Shown here: positions 26,378 to 35,208 of the stretch, one piece after another
How positions within the stretch are numbered: the first letter of the stretch is position 1
How the letters are laid out: every line of letters starts with the position of its first letter
Origin: Ideonella livida
Lineage (GTDB): Bacteria > Pseudomonadota > Gammaproteobacteria > Burkholderiales > Burkholderiaceae_C
Length of the DNA stretch: 40,799 bases
Direction: 5' to 3'
Assembly (NCBI RefSeq): GCF_010499455.1
Contig: NZ_JAAGOH010000037.1
Coordinates: forward strand, 1-40,799
Made by a program: the position numbers and the translations under genes
Notes under the pieces: model-generated
The model's database searches: none
What the model saw: only the letters and a program-made list of their open reading frames with translations
What the model was told of the DNA's origin: nothing

Positions 26378-28306
26378 ATGATTGCTGCCCTGTGCCGACG
26401 GCTGATGCCCTGGCTCCTGCCCTGGCTGGCCCTGACCCTCTGGCTGGCCGCCGGCCCCGCCCGCGCCGGCAACGACGACTTCCTGCCCGAGCACCAAGCC
26501 TTCCGCCTGAGCGCCGACGCCCCTGAGCCGGGCGTGCTGCGCCTGAGCTGGACCCCGGCCAAAGGCTATTACCTTTACCGCGCCCGCATGTCGGCGGCCG
26601 GTGAGGGCCCGGGCGGCGCGCTGCCGGCCGACGCCCTGCGCCTGCCCGCCGGCCACCGCAAGTTCGACCCCAACTTCAACGAAGAAGTGGAGATCTTCAC
26701 CGCCCCGGTGCAGGGCACCGTGGCCCTGGCCGCGGGCGATGGCCGGTGGCGGGTGCAGGTGAACCACCAAGGCTGCGCCGACGCCGGCCTGTGCTACCCG
26801 CCCACCGTGCGCCAGGTGGACGTGACCGTGGCCGGCGGCGCCATCACCCAGGTGGTGGTGCAAGCGGCCGAAGACGAGGCGGGCGCCAGCGGCAGTGGCA
26901 GTGGCAGCAGCGCCGCCACGGGCGTGCGCGGTCTGCTGGCCGGTGCCACCGGGGGGGACCGGGGCGCGCCCGACACCGCGACGGCCCCGCAGGCCACCGC
27001 CGGCACCGACGAGGTGGCCCGCGTGCTCCAGGCCGGTCACCTGCTGCCGGTGATGGGTGTGTTTTGGCTGGCCGGGCTGCTGCTGTCCTTCACGCCCTGC
27101 GTGCTGCCCATGGTGCCCATCCTGTCGTCCATCATCGTGGGGCAGGGGGCCGTCTCCCGGGGGCGGGGTTTTGCCCTGGCGCTGGCCTACACGCTGGGCA
27201 TGGCCGCGGTCTACACCGCCTTCGGCATGCTGGCCGGCTGGATGGGCGAAGGCCTGGCCGGCTACCTGCAGAACCCGTGGGTGCTGGGCGCCTTTGCGCT
27301 GCTGCTGGCCGGCCTGGCGCTGTCCATGTTCGGCCTCTACGAGCTGCAGCTGCCCGCGGCCTTCCAGGGCCGGCTGTCTGAGGTGTCCAACCGCCTGCCG
27401 GGGGGGCAATTTGCCGGCGTCTTCGCCATGGGCGGGCTCTCGGCCCTCATCGTCGGGCCCTGCGTGGCCGCACCGCTGGCCGGCGCCCTGGTCTACATCG
27501 GCCAGACCCGTGACCTGGTGCTGGGCGGGGCCGCCCTGTTCGCCATGGCCCTGGGCATGGGCGTACCCCTGCTGCTGGTGGGCCTGTCGGCCGGCAGCCT
27601 GCTGCCGCACACCGGCGGCTGGATGACCCGGGTGAAGTACGCCTTTGGCGTGCTGCTGCTGGCCGTGGCCTGGTGGCTGCTCAGCCCCGTGCTGCCCGGC
27701 CCGGCGGCCCTGGTGGGTTGGGGCCTGCTGGCCCTGGGCAGCGGCCTGGCCCTGTGGCGCACCCATGTGCACGGCGGCGCGGCCGCGCCCTTCTGGCACA
27801 CGCTGACCCAGACGGCGGCGGTGGCCCTGGCGCTGCTGGGCGGGGCCCAGGTGCTGGGCGGGCTCTCGGGCGGACGGGAGCTGCTGCAGCCGCTGTCGCA
27901 CCTGGCACGGCCGGCAGGCGCGGCCCCGGGCGGCGTGGCCGCGGTGCATCCCGCCTTCCGTCGGGTGGCCAGCCGGGCCGAGCTGGACGCCGCGCTGGCC
28001 GCCAGCACCCAGCCGGTGATGCTGGACTTCTATGCCGACTGGTGCGTGTCCTGCATCGAGATGGAGAAGTTCACCTTCTCCGAGCCGGCGGTGGCCGCGC
28101 GCCTGCAGCGCTTCACGCTGCTGCAGGTGGACGTGACCGCCAACAGCCCCGAGGACCGCGCGCTGCTCAAACGCTTTGGCCTGTTCGGCCCGCCGGGCAT
28201 CCTGTTCTTCGCCCCAGGCGGGGCGGAGCGGCAGGACTTGCGGGTGATCGGCTTCCAGAAGGCGCCCGTGTTTGGGGCCGTGCTGGACCAGGCCCTGGCA
28301 CGCTGA
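26378..28306 (+). CDS. dsbD: Thiol:disulfide interchange protein DsbD
   Basis: 642 residues. Carries electrons from cytoplasmic thioredoxin to periplasmic thiol proteins. Domains in order: signal peptide (1-30), periplasmic nDsbD with GCADAGLCYPP near 130, a Ser/Gly linker, a membrane domain of about eight helices with FTPCVLPMVPILSS and VGPCVAAPLAGALVYIG, and a C-terminal thioredoxin domain with WCVSCIEMEKF near 557. All six cysteines are present. GGAG lies ten nt before ATG 26378. It follows apbE by 142 bp; a reductant supply for the TlpA-like protein of the same run is the natural reading, though DsbD also serves cytochrome c maturation. Confidence 0.96.
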   Translation: MIAALCRRLMPWLLPWLALTLWLAAGPARAGNDDFLPEHQAFRLSADAPEPGVLRLSWTPAKGYYLYRARMSAAGEGPGGALPADALRLPAGHRKFDPNFNEEVEIFTAPVQGTVALAAGDGRWRVQVNHQGCADAGLCYPPTVRQVDVTVAGGAITQVVVQAAEDEAGASGSGSGSSAATGVRGLLAGATGGDRGAPDTATAPQATAGTDEVARVLQAGHLLPVMGVFWLAGLLLSFTPCVLPMVPILSSIIVGQGAVSRGRGFALALAYTLGMAAVYTAFGMLAGWMGEGLAGYLQNPWVLGAFALLLAGLALSMFGLYELQLPAAFQGRLSEVSNRLPGGQFAGVFAMGGLSALIVGPCVAAPLAGALVYIGQTRDLVLGGAALFAMALGMGVPLLLVGLSAGSLLPHTGGWMTRVKYAFGVLLLAVAWWLLSPVLPGPAALVGWGLLALGSGLALWRTHVHGGAAAPFWHTLTQTAAVALALLGGAQVLGGLSGGRELLQPLSHLARPAGAAPGGVAAVHPAFRRVASRAELDAALAASTQPVMLDFYADWCVSCIEMEKFTFSEPAVAARLQRFTLLQVDVTANSPEDRALLKRFGLFGPPGILFFAPGGAERQDLRVIGFQKAPVFGAVLDQALAR

Positions 28307-28331
28307 GGCACGCACCCAGGCCGGGCACCGC

Positions 28332-29606
28332 TCAGGGGTAGAGCCCGCGCTCCTCGCGCGCCATCAGGATGCGCTCGCAAGCCACCGCAAAGGTGGCGGT
28401 GCGCAGCGTGACGCCGTGCTGGTCGGCCGTGTCCCAGATGCGACGCAGGGCCCCCTGCATGATCTTGTCCAGGCGCAGGTTGATCTCGTCCTCGGTCCAG
28501 AAGAACGAGCTGAAGTCCTGCACCCACTCGAAGTAGGACACGGTCACGCCGCCGGCGTTGCAGATCACGTCGGGCACCACCAGGATGCCGCGCTCGGCCA
28601 GGATGTCGTCGGCCGCGGGCAGGGTGGGGCCGTTGGCGCCTTCCAACACCAGGCGGGCCTTGAGGCGGTTGGCGCGGTCGGCGGTGATCTGACCTTCCAG
28701 GGCGGCGGGGATCATGATCTCGCAGTCCACATCCCAGAACTCCTCAGCCGTCAGGGGCTCGCCGCCGGGGAAGCCACCCACCCCGCCGTGCTGGCGCACC
28801 CAGGGCACCAGCTCGGAGAGGTCAAAACCGCGGGTGTTGATCAGGCAGCCGGAGTGGTCCTGCACCGCCACGATCTTGGCGCCGGCCTGGCCGAACAGCT
28901 CGGCCGCGGCCGAGCCCACATTGCCAAAGCCCTGCACCGCCACGCGGGCGCCCTGCAGGTCCAGGCCGAGTTTGCGCGCGGCCTCGCGGCCGGTGACGAA
29001 CACGCCGCGGCCAGTGGCCTTGACGCGGCCCAGCGAGCCGCCCAGGTGAATGGGCTTGCCGGTGACCACGCCGGTGGCCGTAGCGCCGGTGTTCATCGAG
29101 TACGTGTCCATCATCCACGCCATGATCTGGGCGTTGGTGTTCACGTCCGGCGCCGGGATGTCCTGCTGCGGGCCGATGATCAGGCCAATCTCGCTGGTGT
29201 AGCGGCGGGTGAGCTTCTCCAGCTCCTTCTGGCTGAGCTGCTTGGGATCGACGCGGATGCCACCCTTGGCGCCCCCATAGGGCAGGTTGACCGCGGCGTT
29301 CTTGATGCTCATCCAGGCCGACAGGGCCATCACCTCTTCCAGGGTGACGTCGGGGTGGTAGCGCACGCCGCCCTTGCCCGGGCCACGGCTGAGGTTGTGC
29401 TGCACGCGGTAGCCCTCGTAGTGGGCCACGGTGCCGTTGTCCAGTTCGATGGGCACGTCCACGATCAGCGCGCGCTTGGGGCGCTTGAGGGTGTCGGCCC
29501 AGCGGGCCAGGTGGCCCAGGTAGGGCAGCACCCGGTCGACCTGCGAGAGGTAGGTCTGCCAGGGGCTGTCAGGGGTCGGATTCACGAACGAGAGCGGATT
29601 GGACAT
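28332..29606 (-). CDS. Glutamate dehydrogenase (Glu/Leu/Phe/Val family)
   Basis: 424 residues. Interconverts glutamate and 2-oxoglutarate plus ammonia. Substrate domain: [20 protein letters not shown] and, with the catalytic lysine, [15 protein letters not shown]. Cofactor domain: [20 protein letters not shown], a Rossmann GxGNxG typical of the NAD-type GudB/RocG group. [12 protein letters not shown] and [20 protein letters not shown] are also conserved. ATG 29606 has AAGGAG eight nt upstream. Divergent from proC, which also belongs to glutamate-family metabolism; convergent with dsbD. Confidence 0.96.
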   Translation of the reverse strand: MSNPLSFVNPTPDSPWQTYLSQVDRVLPYLGHLARWADTLKRPKRALIVDVPIELDNGTVAHYEGYRVQHNLSRGPGKGGVRYHPDVTLEEVMALSAWMSIKNAAVNLPYGGAKGGIRVDPKQLSQKELEKLTRRYTSEIGLIIGPQQDIPAPDVNTNAQIMAWMMDTYSMNTGATATGVVTGKPIHLGGSLGRVKATGRGVFVTGREAARKLGLDLQGARVAVQGFGNVGSAAAELFGQAGAKIVAVQDHSGCLINTRGFDLSELVPWVRQHGGVGGFPGGEPLTAEEFWDVDCEIMIPAALEGQITADRANRLKARLVLEGANGPTLPAADDILAERGILVVPDVICNAGGVTVSYFEWVQDFSSFFWTEDEINLRLDKIMQGALRRIWDTADQHGVTLRTATFAVACERILMAREERGLYP

Positions 29607-29815
29607 TTGCTTGTCTCCTTGTGGTGGCTACCGGCCGGAGCGCCTTGTGGGCGCCGGACCCGGGACGGCGCGGCCGGTGGGCCCGCCGTCTCCGTGGGGC
29701 CGCACTCTAGGCGGCTTGATGCCGAATAAGTCGCCAAGCACCATGCCATTTGTGCATCATCTCCACCGGTGAACGGCATCATGCAGAAACGGCAAGCCCT
29801 CCTACACTGCCCGGC

Positions 29816-30655
29816 ATGAACACCCCTGTCCCCGTCTCCCCCTGCGCCGTGATCGCCTTCATCGGTGGCGGCAACATGGCCAGCGCCATCCTGGGCGGCC
29901 TGCTGGCCACCGGCACCCCCGCGGCCTCCCTCCTGGTGGTCGAACCCTTTGCGGAGCAGGCCCAGCGCCTGCGCGAACGCTTTGCCGGCCTCACCGTGCT
30001 GGAGGCCGCCGGCCCCGCGCTGGCCAGCGCCCAGGTGGTGGTGTGGGCGGTCAAGCCGCAGCTGTTCACCGAGGCCGCCGCCCCCTGCGCCGCGCACATC
30101 GGCGGCGCGCTGCAGCTGTCGGTGATGGCGGGCATCCGCAGCGACGCCCTGGTGCGCGCCACCGGCAGCGCCCGCGTGGTGCGCACCATGCCCAACACCC
30201 CGGCGCTGGTGGGCCAGGGCATGACCGGCCTGTTCGCCACGCCGGCGGTCAGCCCGGCCGACCGCGGGCAGGTCCAGGCCCTGCTGGCCGCCACGGGCGA
30301 GTTGCTGTGGGTGGAGCACGAGGCGCAACTGGACGCGGTGACGGCCCTGTCAGGTTCGGGCCCGGCCTACGTCTTCTACTTCATCGAGGCCATGATGCAG
30401 GCCGGCGCCGAGCTGGGCCTGAGCCCGGAGCAGTCGCGCCGCCTGGCGGTGGGCACCTTCCGCGGCGGCGCCGCGCTGTGCGGCCAGTCCGAGGAACCGC
30501 CCGAGGTGCTGCGCCAGCGCGTCACCTCCAAGGGCGGCACCACCTACGCCGCCCTCACGGCCATGGAGGCGGCGGGCATGAAGCCGGCCTTTGTGCAGGC
30601 CCTGCACGCCGCCGCCCGCCGCGCCCAGGAACTGGGCGACGAGTTCGGCCGTTGA
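29816..30655 (+). CDS. proC: Pyrroline-5-carboxylate reductase
   Basis: Last step of proline synthesis. 279 residues, normal. Nucleotide-binding FIGGGNMASAILGGLL, VVWAVKPQ, MPNTPALVGQGMTGL, the ALSGSGPAYVFYFIEAM segment, and the C-terminal TSKGGTTYAALTAMEAAG are all present. Start at 29816 is preferred to an upstream in-frame ATG at 29750, because the 22 extra residues lie in the divergent promoter region shared with the glutamate dehydrogenase gene. Confidence 0.97.
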   Translation: MNTPVPVSPCAVIAFIGGGNMASAILGGLLATGTPAASLLVVEPFAEQAQRLRERFAGLTVLEAAGPALASAQVVVWAVKPQLFTEAAAPCAAHIGGALQLSVMAGIRSDALVRATGSARVVRTMPNTPALVGQGMTGLFATPAVSPADRGQVQALLAATGELLWVEHEAQLDAVTALSGSGPAYVFYFIEAMMQAGAELGLSPEQSRRLAVGTFRGGAALCGQSEEPPEVLRQRVTSKGGTTYAALTAMEAAGMKPAFVQALHAAARRAQELGDEFGR

Positions 30656-30676
30656 CCCTCACTGGCGGGGCACGGG

Positions 30677-30697
30677 GGCCGGGCGGAACGCCCGGCC
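30677..30697. terminator. Perfect hairpin between convergent proC and trpS
   Basis: GGCCGGGCG and CGCCCGGCC pair over 9 bp around a GAA loop. The hairpin sits 21 bp after the proC stop and 6 bp before the trpS stop on the other strand. There is no U-tract, so a bidirectional terminator is likely but not certain. Confidence 0.6.
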
Positions 30698-30703
30698 TGC
30701 CAC

Positions 30704-32029
30704 TCAGGCCGCCGCGGCGTCCACCAGGGCGGTAAGGGCGGCACGCACCTCGTCGGCCGCCACGCCCTCGCCCAGGCCCACCCTGGCGGTGGTGAGGGCG
30801 CTGTCCAGCGCCGCAGCGCCTTCGGTCTTCAGGCGCTTGACCCACTCGCCGGCTTCGCGGCCGCCGGCAAAGGCGCCGCTTTGCAGCAGCACCCGGCCGT
30901 CGTGGGCGCTGAGCTTGAAGTAGAACTGGCCGTCGGCCTCGCGGTACTGCTTGAACACCGCCAGCGCCACCTTGGCCTTGGCGGCCGGCGCGGCGGCGGC
31001 CTGCAGCGGCTGGAAGCGGCGCAGGCCCACGGCGTGGCGCAGCGTGTCCAGCAGCGGACGGGCCACGGCCCGGGCCTTGTCGGCACCGGCCTGCAGGATG
31101 GCCTCGATCTTCTCGGGCTCGGCCATCAGGGCGTCGTAGCGGGCGCGCATGGGGCCGATCTGGCCGTTGATCTGATCAAACAGGCGGGCCTTGGCCTCGC
31201 CCCAGCCCAGGCCGGCGCGCAGCTCGGCACGGAAGGCGGCGCGCGCCTCGGCCGTGGCAAAGGCATCGAAGATCTGGATCAGGGCGGTGCCCTCGGGCTC
31301 CTTGGGCTCGCCGGGCAGCTTGCTGTCGGTGACGATGCGGGCGATGGCTTCGCGCAGCGCCTTCTCGCCGCCCTCGAACAGCGGGATGACGTTGTCGTAG
31401 CTCTTGCTCATCTTGCGGCCGTCCAGGCCGGGCAGCAGCTCCATCTCGGCATCGATCTGGGCCTCAGGCAAGACGAAGAACTCCTGGCCGGCCCCGAACA
31501 GGTGGTTGAAACGCTGGGCCACGTCGCGCGCCATCTCGATGTGCTGCACCTGGTCCTTGCCCACCGGCACGCGGTGGGCGTTGAACATCAGGATGTCGGC
31601 GGCCATCAGGATGGGGTAGCAGTACAGGCCCATGGTGACGCCGGCGTCGGCGTCCTCGCCGGCGGCCACGTTGGCGTCCACGCTGGCCTTGTAGGCGTGG
31701 GCGCGGTTCATCTGGCCCTTGGCCGTCACACAGGTCAGCAGCCAGTTGAGCTCGGGGATCTCGGGGATGTCGCTCTGGCGGTAGAAGGTGGCGCGGTCGG
31801 TGTCCAGGCCGGCGGCGATCCAGGTGGCGGCGATCTGCAGGCGGCTGGCCTCGATGCGGGCCGGGTCGTCGCACTTGATCAGCGCGTGGTAGTCGGCCAT
31901 GAAGAAGAAGCTGTCGACCTCGGCGCGGCGGCTGGCCTCGATGCAGGGCCGCACGGCGCCCACATAGTTGCCCAGGTGCAGGGTGCCGGTGGTGGTGATG
32001 CCGGTGAGGACGCGGGTGCGGGCGGACAT
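30704..32029 (-). CDS. trpS: Tryptophan--tRNA ligase with C-terminal extension
   Basis: 441 residues against about 330-340 for most bacterial TrpRS. Class I signatures: TGTLHLGNYVGA (HIGH equivalent) at the N-terminus, VPVGKDQVQHIEMARD, and GRKMSKS near residue 205. The canonical enzyme ends near residue 335. About 100 extra residues follow an Ala-rich linker and contain KVALAVFKQYREADGQFYFK and LSAHDGRVLLQSGAFAGGRE, which resembles a DUF1508 (YegP-like) unit. Similar long TrpRS forms occur in related betaproteobacteria, to my recollection. The extension's role is unknown; it may bind nucleic acid. Confidence 0.95.
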   Translation of the reverse strand: MSARTRVLTGITTTGTLHLGNYVGAVRPCIEASRRAEVDSFFFMADYHALIKCDDPARIEASRLQIAATWIAAGLDTDRATFYRQSDIPEIPELNWLLTCVTAKGQMNRAHAYKASVDANVAAGEDADAGVTMGLYCYPILMAADILMFNAHRVPVGKDQVQHIEMARDVAQRFNHLFGAGQEFFVLPEAQIDAEMELLPGLDGRKMSKSYDNVIPLFEGGEKALREAIARIVTDSKLPGEPKEPEGTALIQIFDAFATAEARAAFRAELRAGLGWGEAKARLFDQINGQIGPMRARYDALMAEPEKIEAILQAGADKARAVARPLLDTLRHAVGLRRFQPLQAAAAPAAKAKVALAVFKQYREADGQFYFKLSAHDGRVLLQSGAFAGGREAGEWVKRLKTEGAAALDSALTTARVGLGEGVAADEVRAALTALVDAAAA

Positions 32030-32126
32030 GGCAGGCTCTGGCGTGGGATGGTGCGAAGAAGGGCCCTGATTGTGGCGTGTGCAGCCGGCCGGCCCCGGCC
32101 CCGGCGCGCCCCCGCACGGCCGGTCC

Positions 32127-32147
32127 TGTGGACAAGGCTGTGGATGA
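32127..32147 (+). repeat. Pair of TGTGGA-type units 12 bp apart upstream of trpS
   Basis: TGTGGACAA (32127-32135) and TGTGGATGA (32139-32147) are each close to the reverse DnaA box TGTGGATAA, and lie exactly 12 bp apart, the same period as the array at 5944-6165. They fall in the 137-bp noncoding gap between trpS and the M16 gene pair. Confidence 0.5.
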
Positions 32148-32166
32148 CGGGGGCGGAAACGGCGCC

Positions 32167-33678
32167 TCAGCGCCTCAGGCCGGGCAGGTCCAGGTCAAGC
32201 TGCCGCACGGAGAGCACCAGGGCGTCGGGATCGAGCTGGCGCAGGCTGTCGCCGGCGGCCTGCAGGTCGCCCACCACCACGGTGCGCAGGCGGGCAGGGG
32301 TCCAGTCCCGCGCGGCCAGGGCTTGCACCTGTTCGGGGGTGACGGCCAGCAGCTCCGGGCCGATGCGGGCCAGCTCGTCCAGCGGCCGCTGACGGGCCAC
32401 CAGATCGGCCAGGCGGCCGGCCAGGCCGGCGGTGGTCTCCACCTGCCGGCTCAGGCCGCCCAGCAGGGTGGCCTGGCGGGCGGCCAGCTCCTCGGCGCTG
32501 GGGGGCTGATCGGCCAGGCTGGTGAGCACCTGCCGGGACAGGCGCACCACCTCGGCGGCGTTGGCCGGGGCGGTCTGGCTGACAGCGCTCAGGCGGCCGC
32601 CGGGGGCCTGCAGTTCCAGGGCGGTGCGGGCGTCGTAGCTCAGGCCGCGGCGGATGCGGATGGCCTCGTTGAGCCGCGAGCGGTAGCCGGTGCCGAGCAC
32701 GGCCGAGGCCAGCTGGGCCACGCGCCGCTCGGGCGACTCCGCCCCCACGGCCGGGGCGCTGACCACCACCGCACACTGGCCCGCCCCCGGCAGGTCAACC
32801 AGCACGGTGGCCGGCGCCTGAGGCCGGGCCGGGCCGGGGGCCGGGGACACGGGGGCGGGGGATGTCGGCCGGCGCCAGCCGCCCAGGTGACGGTGGGCCA
32901 GCGCCAGCGCCTCCTCCAACTGGATGTCGCCGGTGAGCAGCAGGCAGCTGCCATCGGGGCGGTCCTGGGCGGCATGGGCCTGGCGCAGGTCGTCCAGCCG
33001 CAGGCGTGACAGGCTGGCGGCGGTGAAGGCGCTGCCCAGCACGCTGTCGCCCCAGAAGGCGCGGCTGCCCACCCAGCCCGCCAGGGTGCCGGGGTCGGAG
33101 AGGGCAAAGCGCAGGCCGTCGGCTTCGCTGTCGCGCTGGCGTGACCATTCGGCCGCGGCCAGCGTGGGCTGGCGCACGACGGCGCCCAGCAGCTGCAGGG
33201 CGGTGTCCAGCTGCGGCCGGGTGATGGTCAGGCTGGTGTGGGTGGTCTCCAACCCAGCCCCGGCGGCCAGGCTGCCGCCCAGGCCCTCGGCCACGCGGGC
33301 CAGGCCGGTGGCGTCCAGCGCCCGGCCCTGCCAGCGGGCGCCACGGGTGCGCAGCTGGGCCATCTGGGCGGTGCGGCCGGCCAGCCGGAGCGGGTCGGCC
33401 AGGCCGCCAGGGCGCTGCATCAGCGACAGGGTGACCAGGGGCAGACCGGGCAGCGGGGCCACCACCACCTGCAGGCCGTTGTCCAGCCAGGCCTGCCGCG
33501 GCTCAGGCAGGCGCAGCAGACGGGGCGTACCAGGCAGGGGCGGCTCGTCCACGCCGGGCTCGGCCCGGGACAGGGGGGGCAGGCCCAGGCCGGCGGCGGC
33601 GGCCAGGGCGCGGGCCAGCCATTGCCGGCGGTCGTGGTGGGCGTGGCGGCGTGCGGCGCAGGGGACGGGGCGGTTCAC
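32167..33678 (-). CDS. M16 (insulinase-like) family protein, non-catalytic partner
   Basis: 503 residues. N-terminal segment with export character (twin Arg in DRRQWLARALAAAAGLGLP). The fold follows M16 peptidases, with the start DNGLQVVVAPLPGLPLVTLSL and C-terminal half GLSYDARTALELQAPGG, but at the zinc site HxxEH the sequence reads AQMAQLRTRG, so metal binding is lost. Such proteins pair with an active M16 subunit, here the preceding gene. GTG 33678 has GGAG seven nt upstream and overlaps the partner's TGA (GTGA), implying coupled translation and a 1:1 complex. Confidence 0.9.
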   Translation of the reverse strand: MNRPVPCAARRHAHHDRRQWLARALAAAAGLGLPPLSRAEPGVDEPPLPGTPRLLRLPEPRQAWLDNGLQVVVAPLPGLPLVTLSLMQRPGGLADPLRLAGRTAQMAQLRTRGARWQGRALDATGLARVAEGLGGSLAAGAGLETTHTSLTITRPQLDTALQLLGAVVRQPTLAAAEWSRQRDSEADGLRFALSDPGTLAGWVGSRAFWGDSVLGSAFTAASLSRLRLDDLRQAHAAQDRPDGSCLLLTGDIQLEEALALAHRHLGGWRRPTSPAPVSPAPGPARPQAPATVLVDLPGAGQCAVVVSAPAVGAESPERRVAQLASAVLGTGYRSRLNEAIRIRRGLSYDARTALELQAPGGRLSAVSQTAPANAAEVVRLSRQVLTSLADQPPSAEELAARQATLLGGLSRQVETTAGLAGRLADLVARQRPLDELARIGPELLAVTPEQVQALAARDWTPARLRTVVVGDLQAAGDSLRQLDPDALVLSVRQLDLDLPGLRR

Positions 33679-35120
33679 CGGGGGGCTCCAGCGGCGGTGG
33701 AAGTGGGGGCGGAGGGGCGTGCGGCCGAGGCGGCCGCGTCCTGCTGGTACAGCACGGTGTGGGTGGGCCGGTCCAGGCACCAGCGGCGCAGGGCACGCTG
33801 CACATCGGCCGCCTGCACCGCGGCGATCTCGGCCAGCTCGCGGTTGACGCGGGCGGGATCGCCGTGGGTGATCATGGCGGTGCCCAGGCTCTCAGCCCGG
33901 CTCCAGGGGGCCTGCCAGCCGGCCAGCACGCCGGTGAAAAGCTGGTTCCGGACGCGGTCCAGCTCCTCGGCGGCGATGGGGCCGCGGGCCAGGCGCTCGA
34001 CCTCGGCACGCAGCGGGGCCACCAGGGCCCGGGCCGGCCGGGGCCCGGCGGCAATGGCAAAGGCCGCCAGGTAGCCGCCGTCCTGCAGGAGCTGGGCATA
34101 GAAGCCGGTCTGCTGCGCCAGGCGCTGGCGGTGGACCAGGCTGGCGTCGAGCCGCGAGGCATCGCCCTGGGCCAGCAGGGCCTGGGCCACGGTGAGGGCG
34201 GCGGCGTCCGGGTCGCGGGCATCGGGGCCCTGCCAGAGCACCGCAGCCGCGGGCAGCGGCACGTTGGGCGCGGTGAGGATGGTCTGGCGCGAGGCGCTCC
34301 AGCGCGGCTCGGCCACCTGCACCCGGGGGATGTCGCCGGCCGGCCGGGTCAGCGGGCCGAAGTAGCGGGCGATGGCGGCGCGGGCGGCCCCGGCCTCAAA
34401 GTCGCCGGCCACGATGAGCACCGCGTTGTCGGGCCGGTAGTAGGCGGCATGGAAGGCGCGCACGTCAGCCAGGGTGGCGGCCTCCAGGTCGGCCACGCTG
34501 CCGATGACCGGGCGGCGATAGGGGTGACGCTGGAAGACCAGGGCCGGCAGGGCGTTGAAGAGCCGGCCGTAGGGGGCGGCGAGCACGCGCTCGTTGAACT
34601 CCTCGATGACCACCTTGCGCTCGCTCTGGAAGTGCGGATCGCTCACGTCCAGGTGGCCCATGCGCTCGGCCTCGGCCCAGAGCAGTCGCTCCAGGTGGTG
34701 GCTGGGCACCAGGTTCTGGTAGGCGGTGACGTCCTCGGCGGTGAAGGCGTTGTTCATGCCGCCCACGTCCTCGGTCAGGCGGTCAAACTGCTCAGGCTGC
34801 AGATGGCGCGAGCCTTTGAACATGAGGTGCTCGAAGAGGTGGGCAAAACCGGAGCGGCCCTCGGGGTCGTCCTTGCCGCCCACGCGGTACCAGACCTGCA
34901 CGCTGACCATGCCGCCGGCGCCCCCGGGCTGCAGCAGCACCTGCAGGCCGTTGTCCAGGGCGAAAGCCTGGTAGTCCAGCCGCGGCAGGCTCAGCGCCGG
35001 CCCCCCGCGCACACCGCCAGGTCCCGCCGCCCCAGCCACCGCCGGCACACCGGCCGCCAGCGCCAGGCCCGCGCCACACGCCAGCCAGCGCCGGCGATCC
35101 TTGTCCACCTCTGCCACCAC
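33675..35120 (-). CDS. M16 family zinc metallopeptidase, catalytic subunit
   Basis: 481 residues. Export signal at 1-35 (DKDRRRWLACGAGLALAAGV). Zinc site HLFEH in SGFAHLFEHLMFKGS near residue 90, with the third ligand Glu in KVVIEEFNERV about 75 residues later. DNGLQVLLQPGG and YYRPDNAVLIVAGDF are conserved M16 features. Likely a periplasmic peptidase working on peptides with the coupled inactive partner. GTG 35120 has GGAG eight nt upstream; a second GTG follows directly. Confidence 0.93.
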   Translation of the reverse strand: MVAEVDKDRRRWLACGAGLALAAGVPAVAGAAGPGGVRGGPALSLPRLDYQAFALDNGLQVLLQPGGAGGMVSVQVWYRVGGKDDPEGRSGFAHLFEHLMFKGSRHLQPEQFDRLTEDVGGMNNAFTAEDVTAYQNLVPSHHLERLLWAEAERMGHLDVSDPHFQSERKVVIEEFNERVLAAPYGRLFNALPALVFQRHPYRRPVIGSVADLEAATLADVRAFHAAYYRPDNAVLIVAGDFEAGAARAAIARYFGPLTRPAGDIPRVQVAEPRWSASRQTILTAPNVPLPAAAVLWQGPDARDPDAAALTVAQALLAQGDASRLDASLVHRQRLAQQTGFYAQLLQDGGYLAAFAIAAGPRPARALVAPLRAEVERLARGPIAAEELDRVRNQLFTGVLAGWQAPWSRAESLGTAMITHGDPARVNRELAEIAAVQAADVQRALRRWCLDRPTHTVLYQQDAAASAARPSAPTSTAAGAPR

Positions 35121-35208
35121 GGAACGCTCTCCTTGCCCCCTTGCACACGACGGGGCCATCGGCGCGGGAGCATAGCCGCAGGCAGCGCCGGCGGCCGGGC
35201 GCGGGGGC

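Noticed and set aside
29744-29790. Regulatory dyad between the glutamate dehydrogenase gene and proC
   Set aside because: ATGCCA and GGCAT repeats are short and loosely placed; no extended symmetry.
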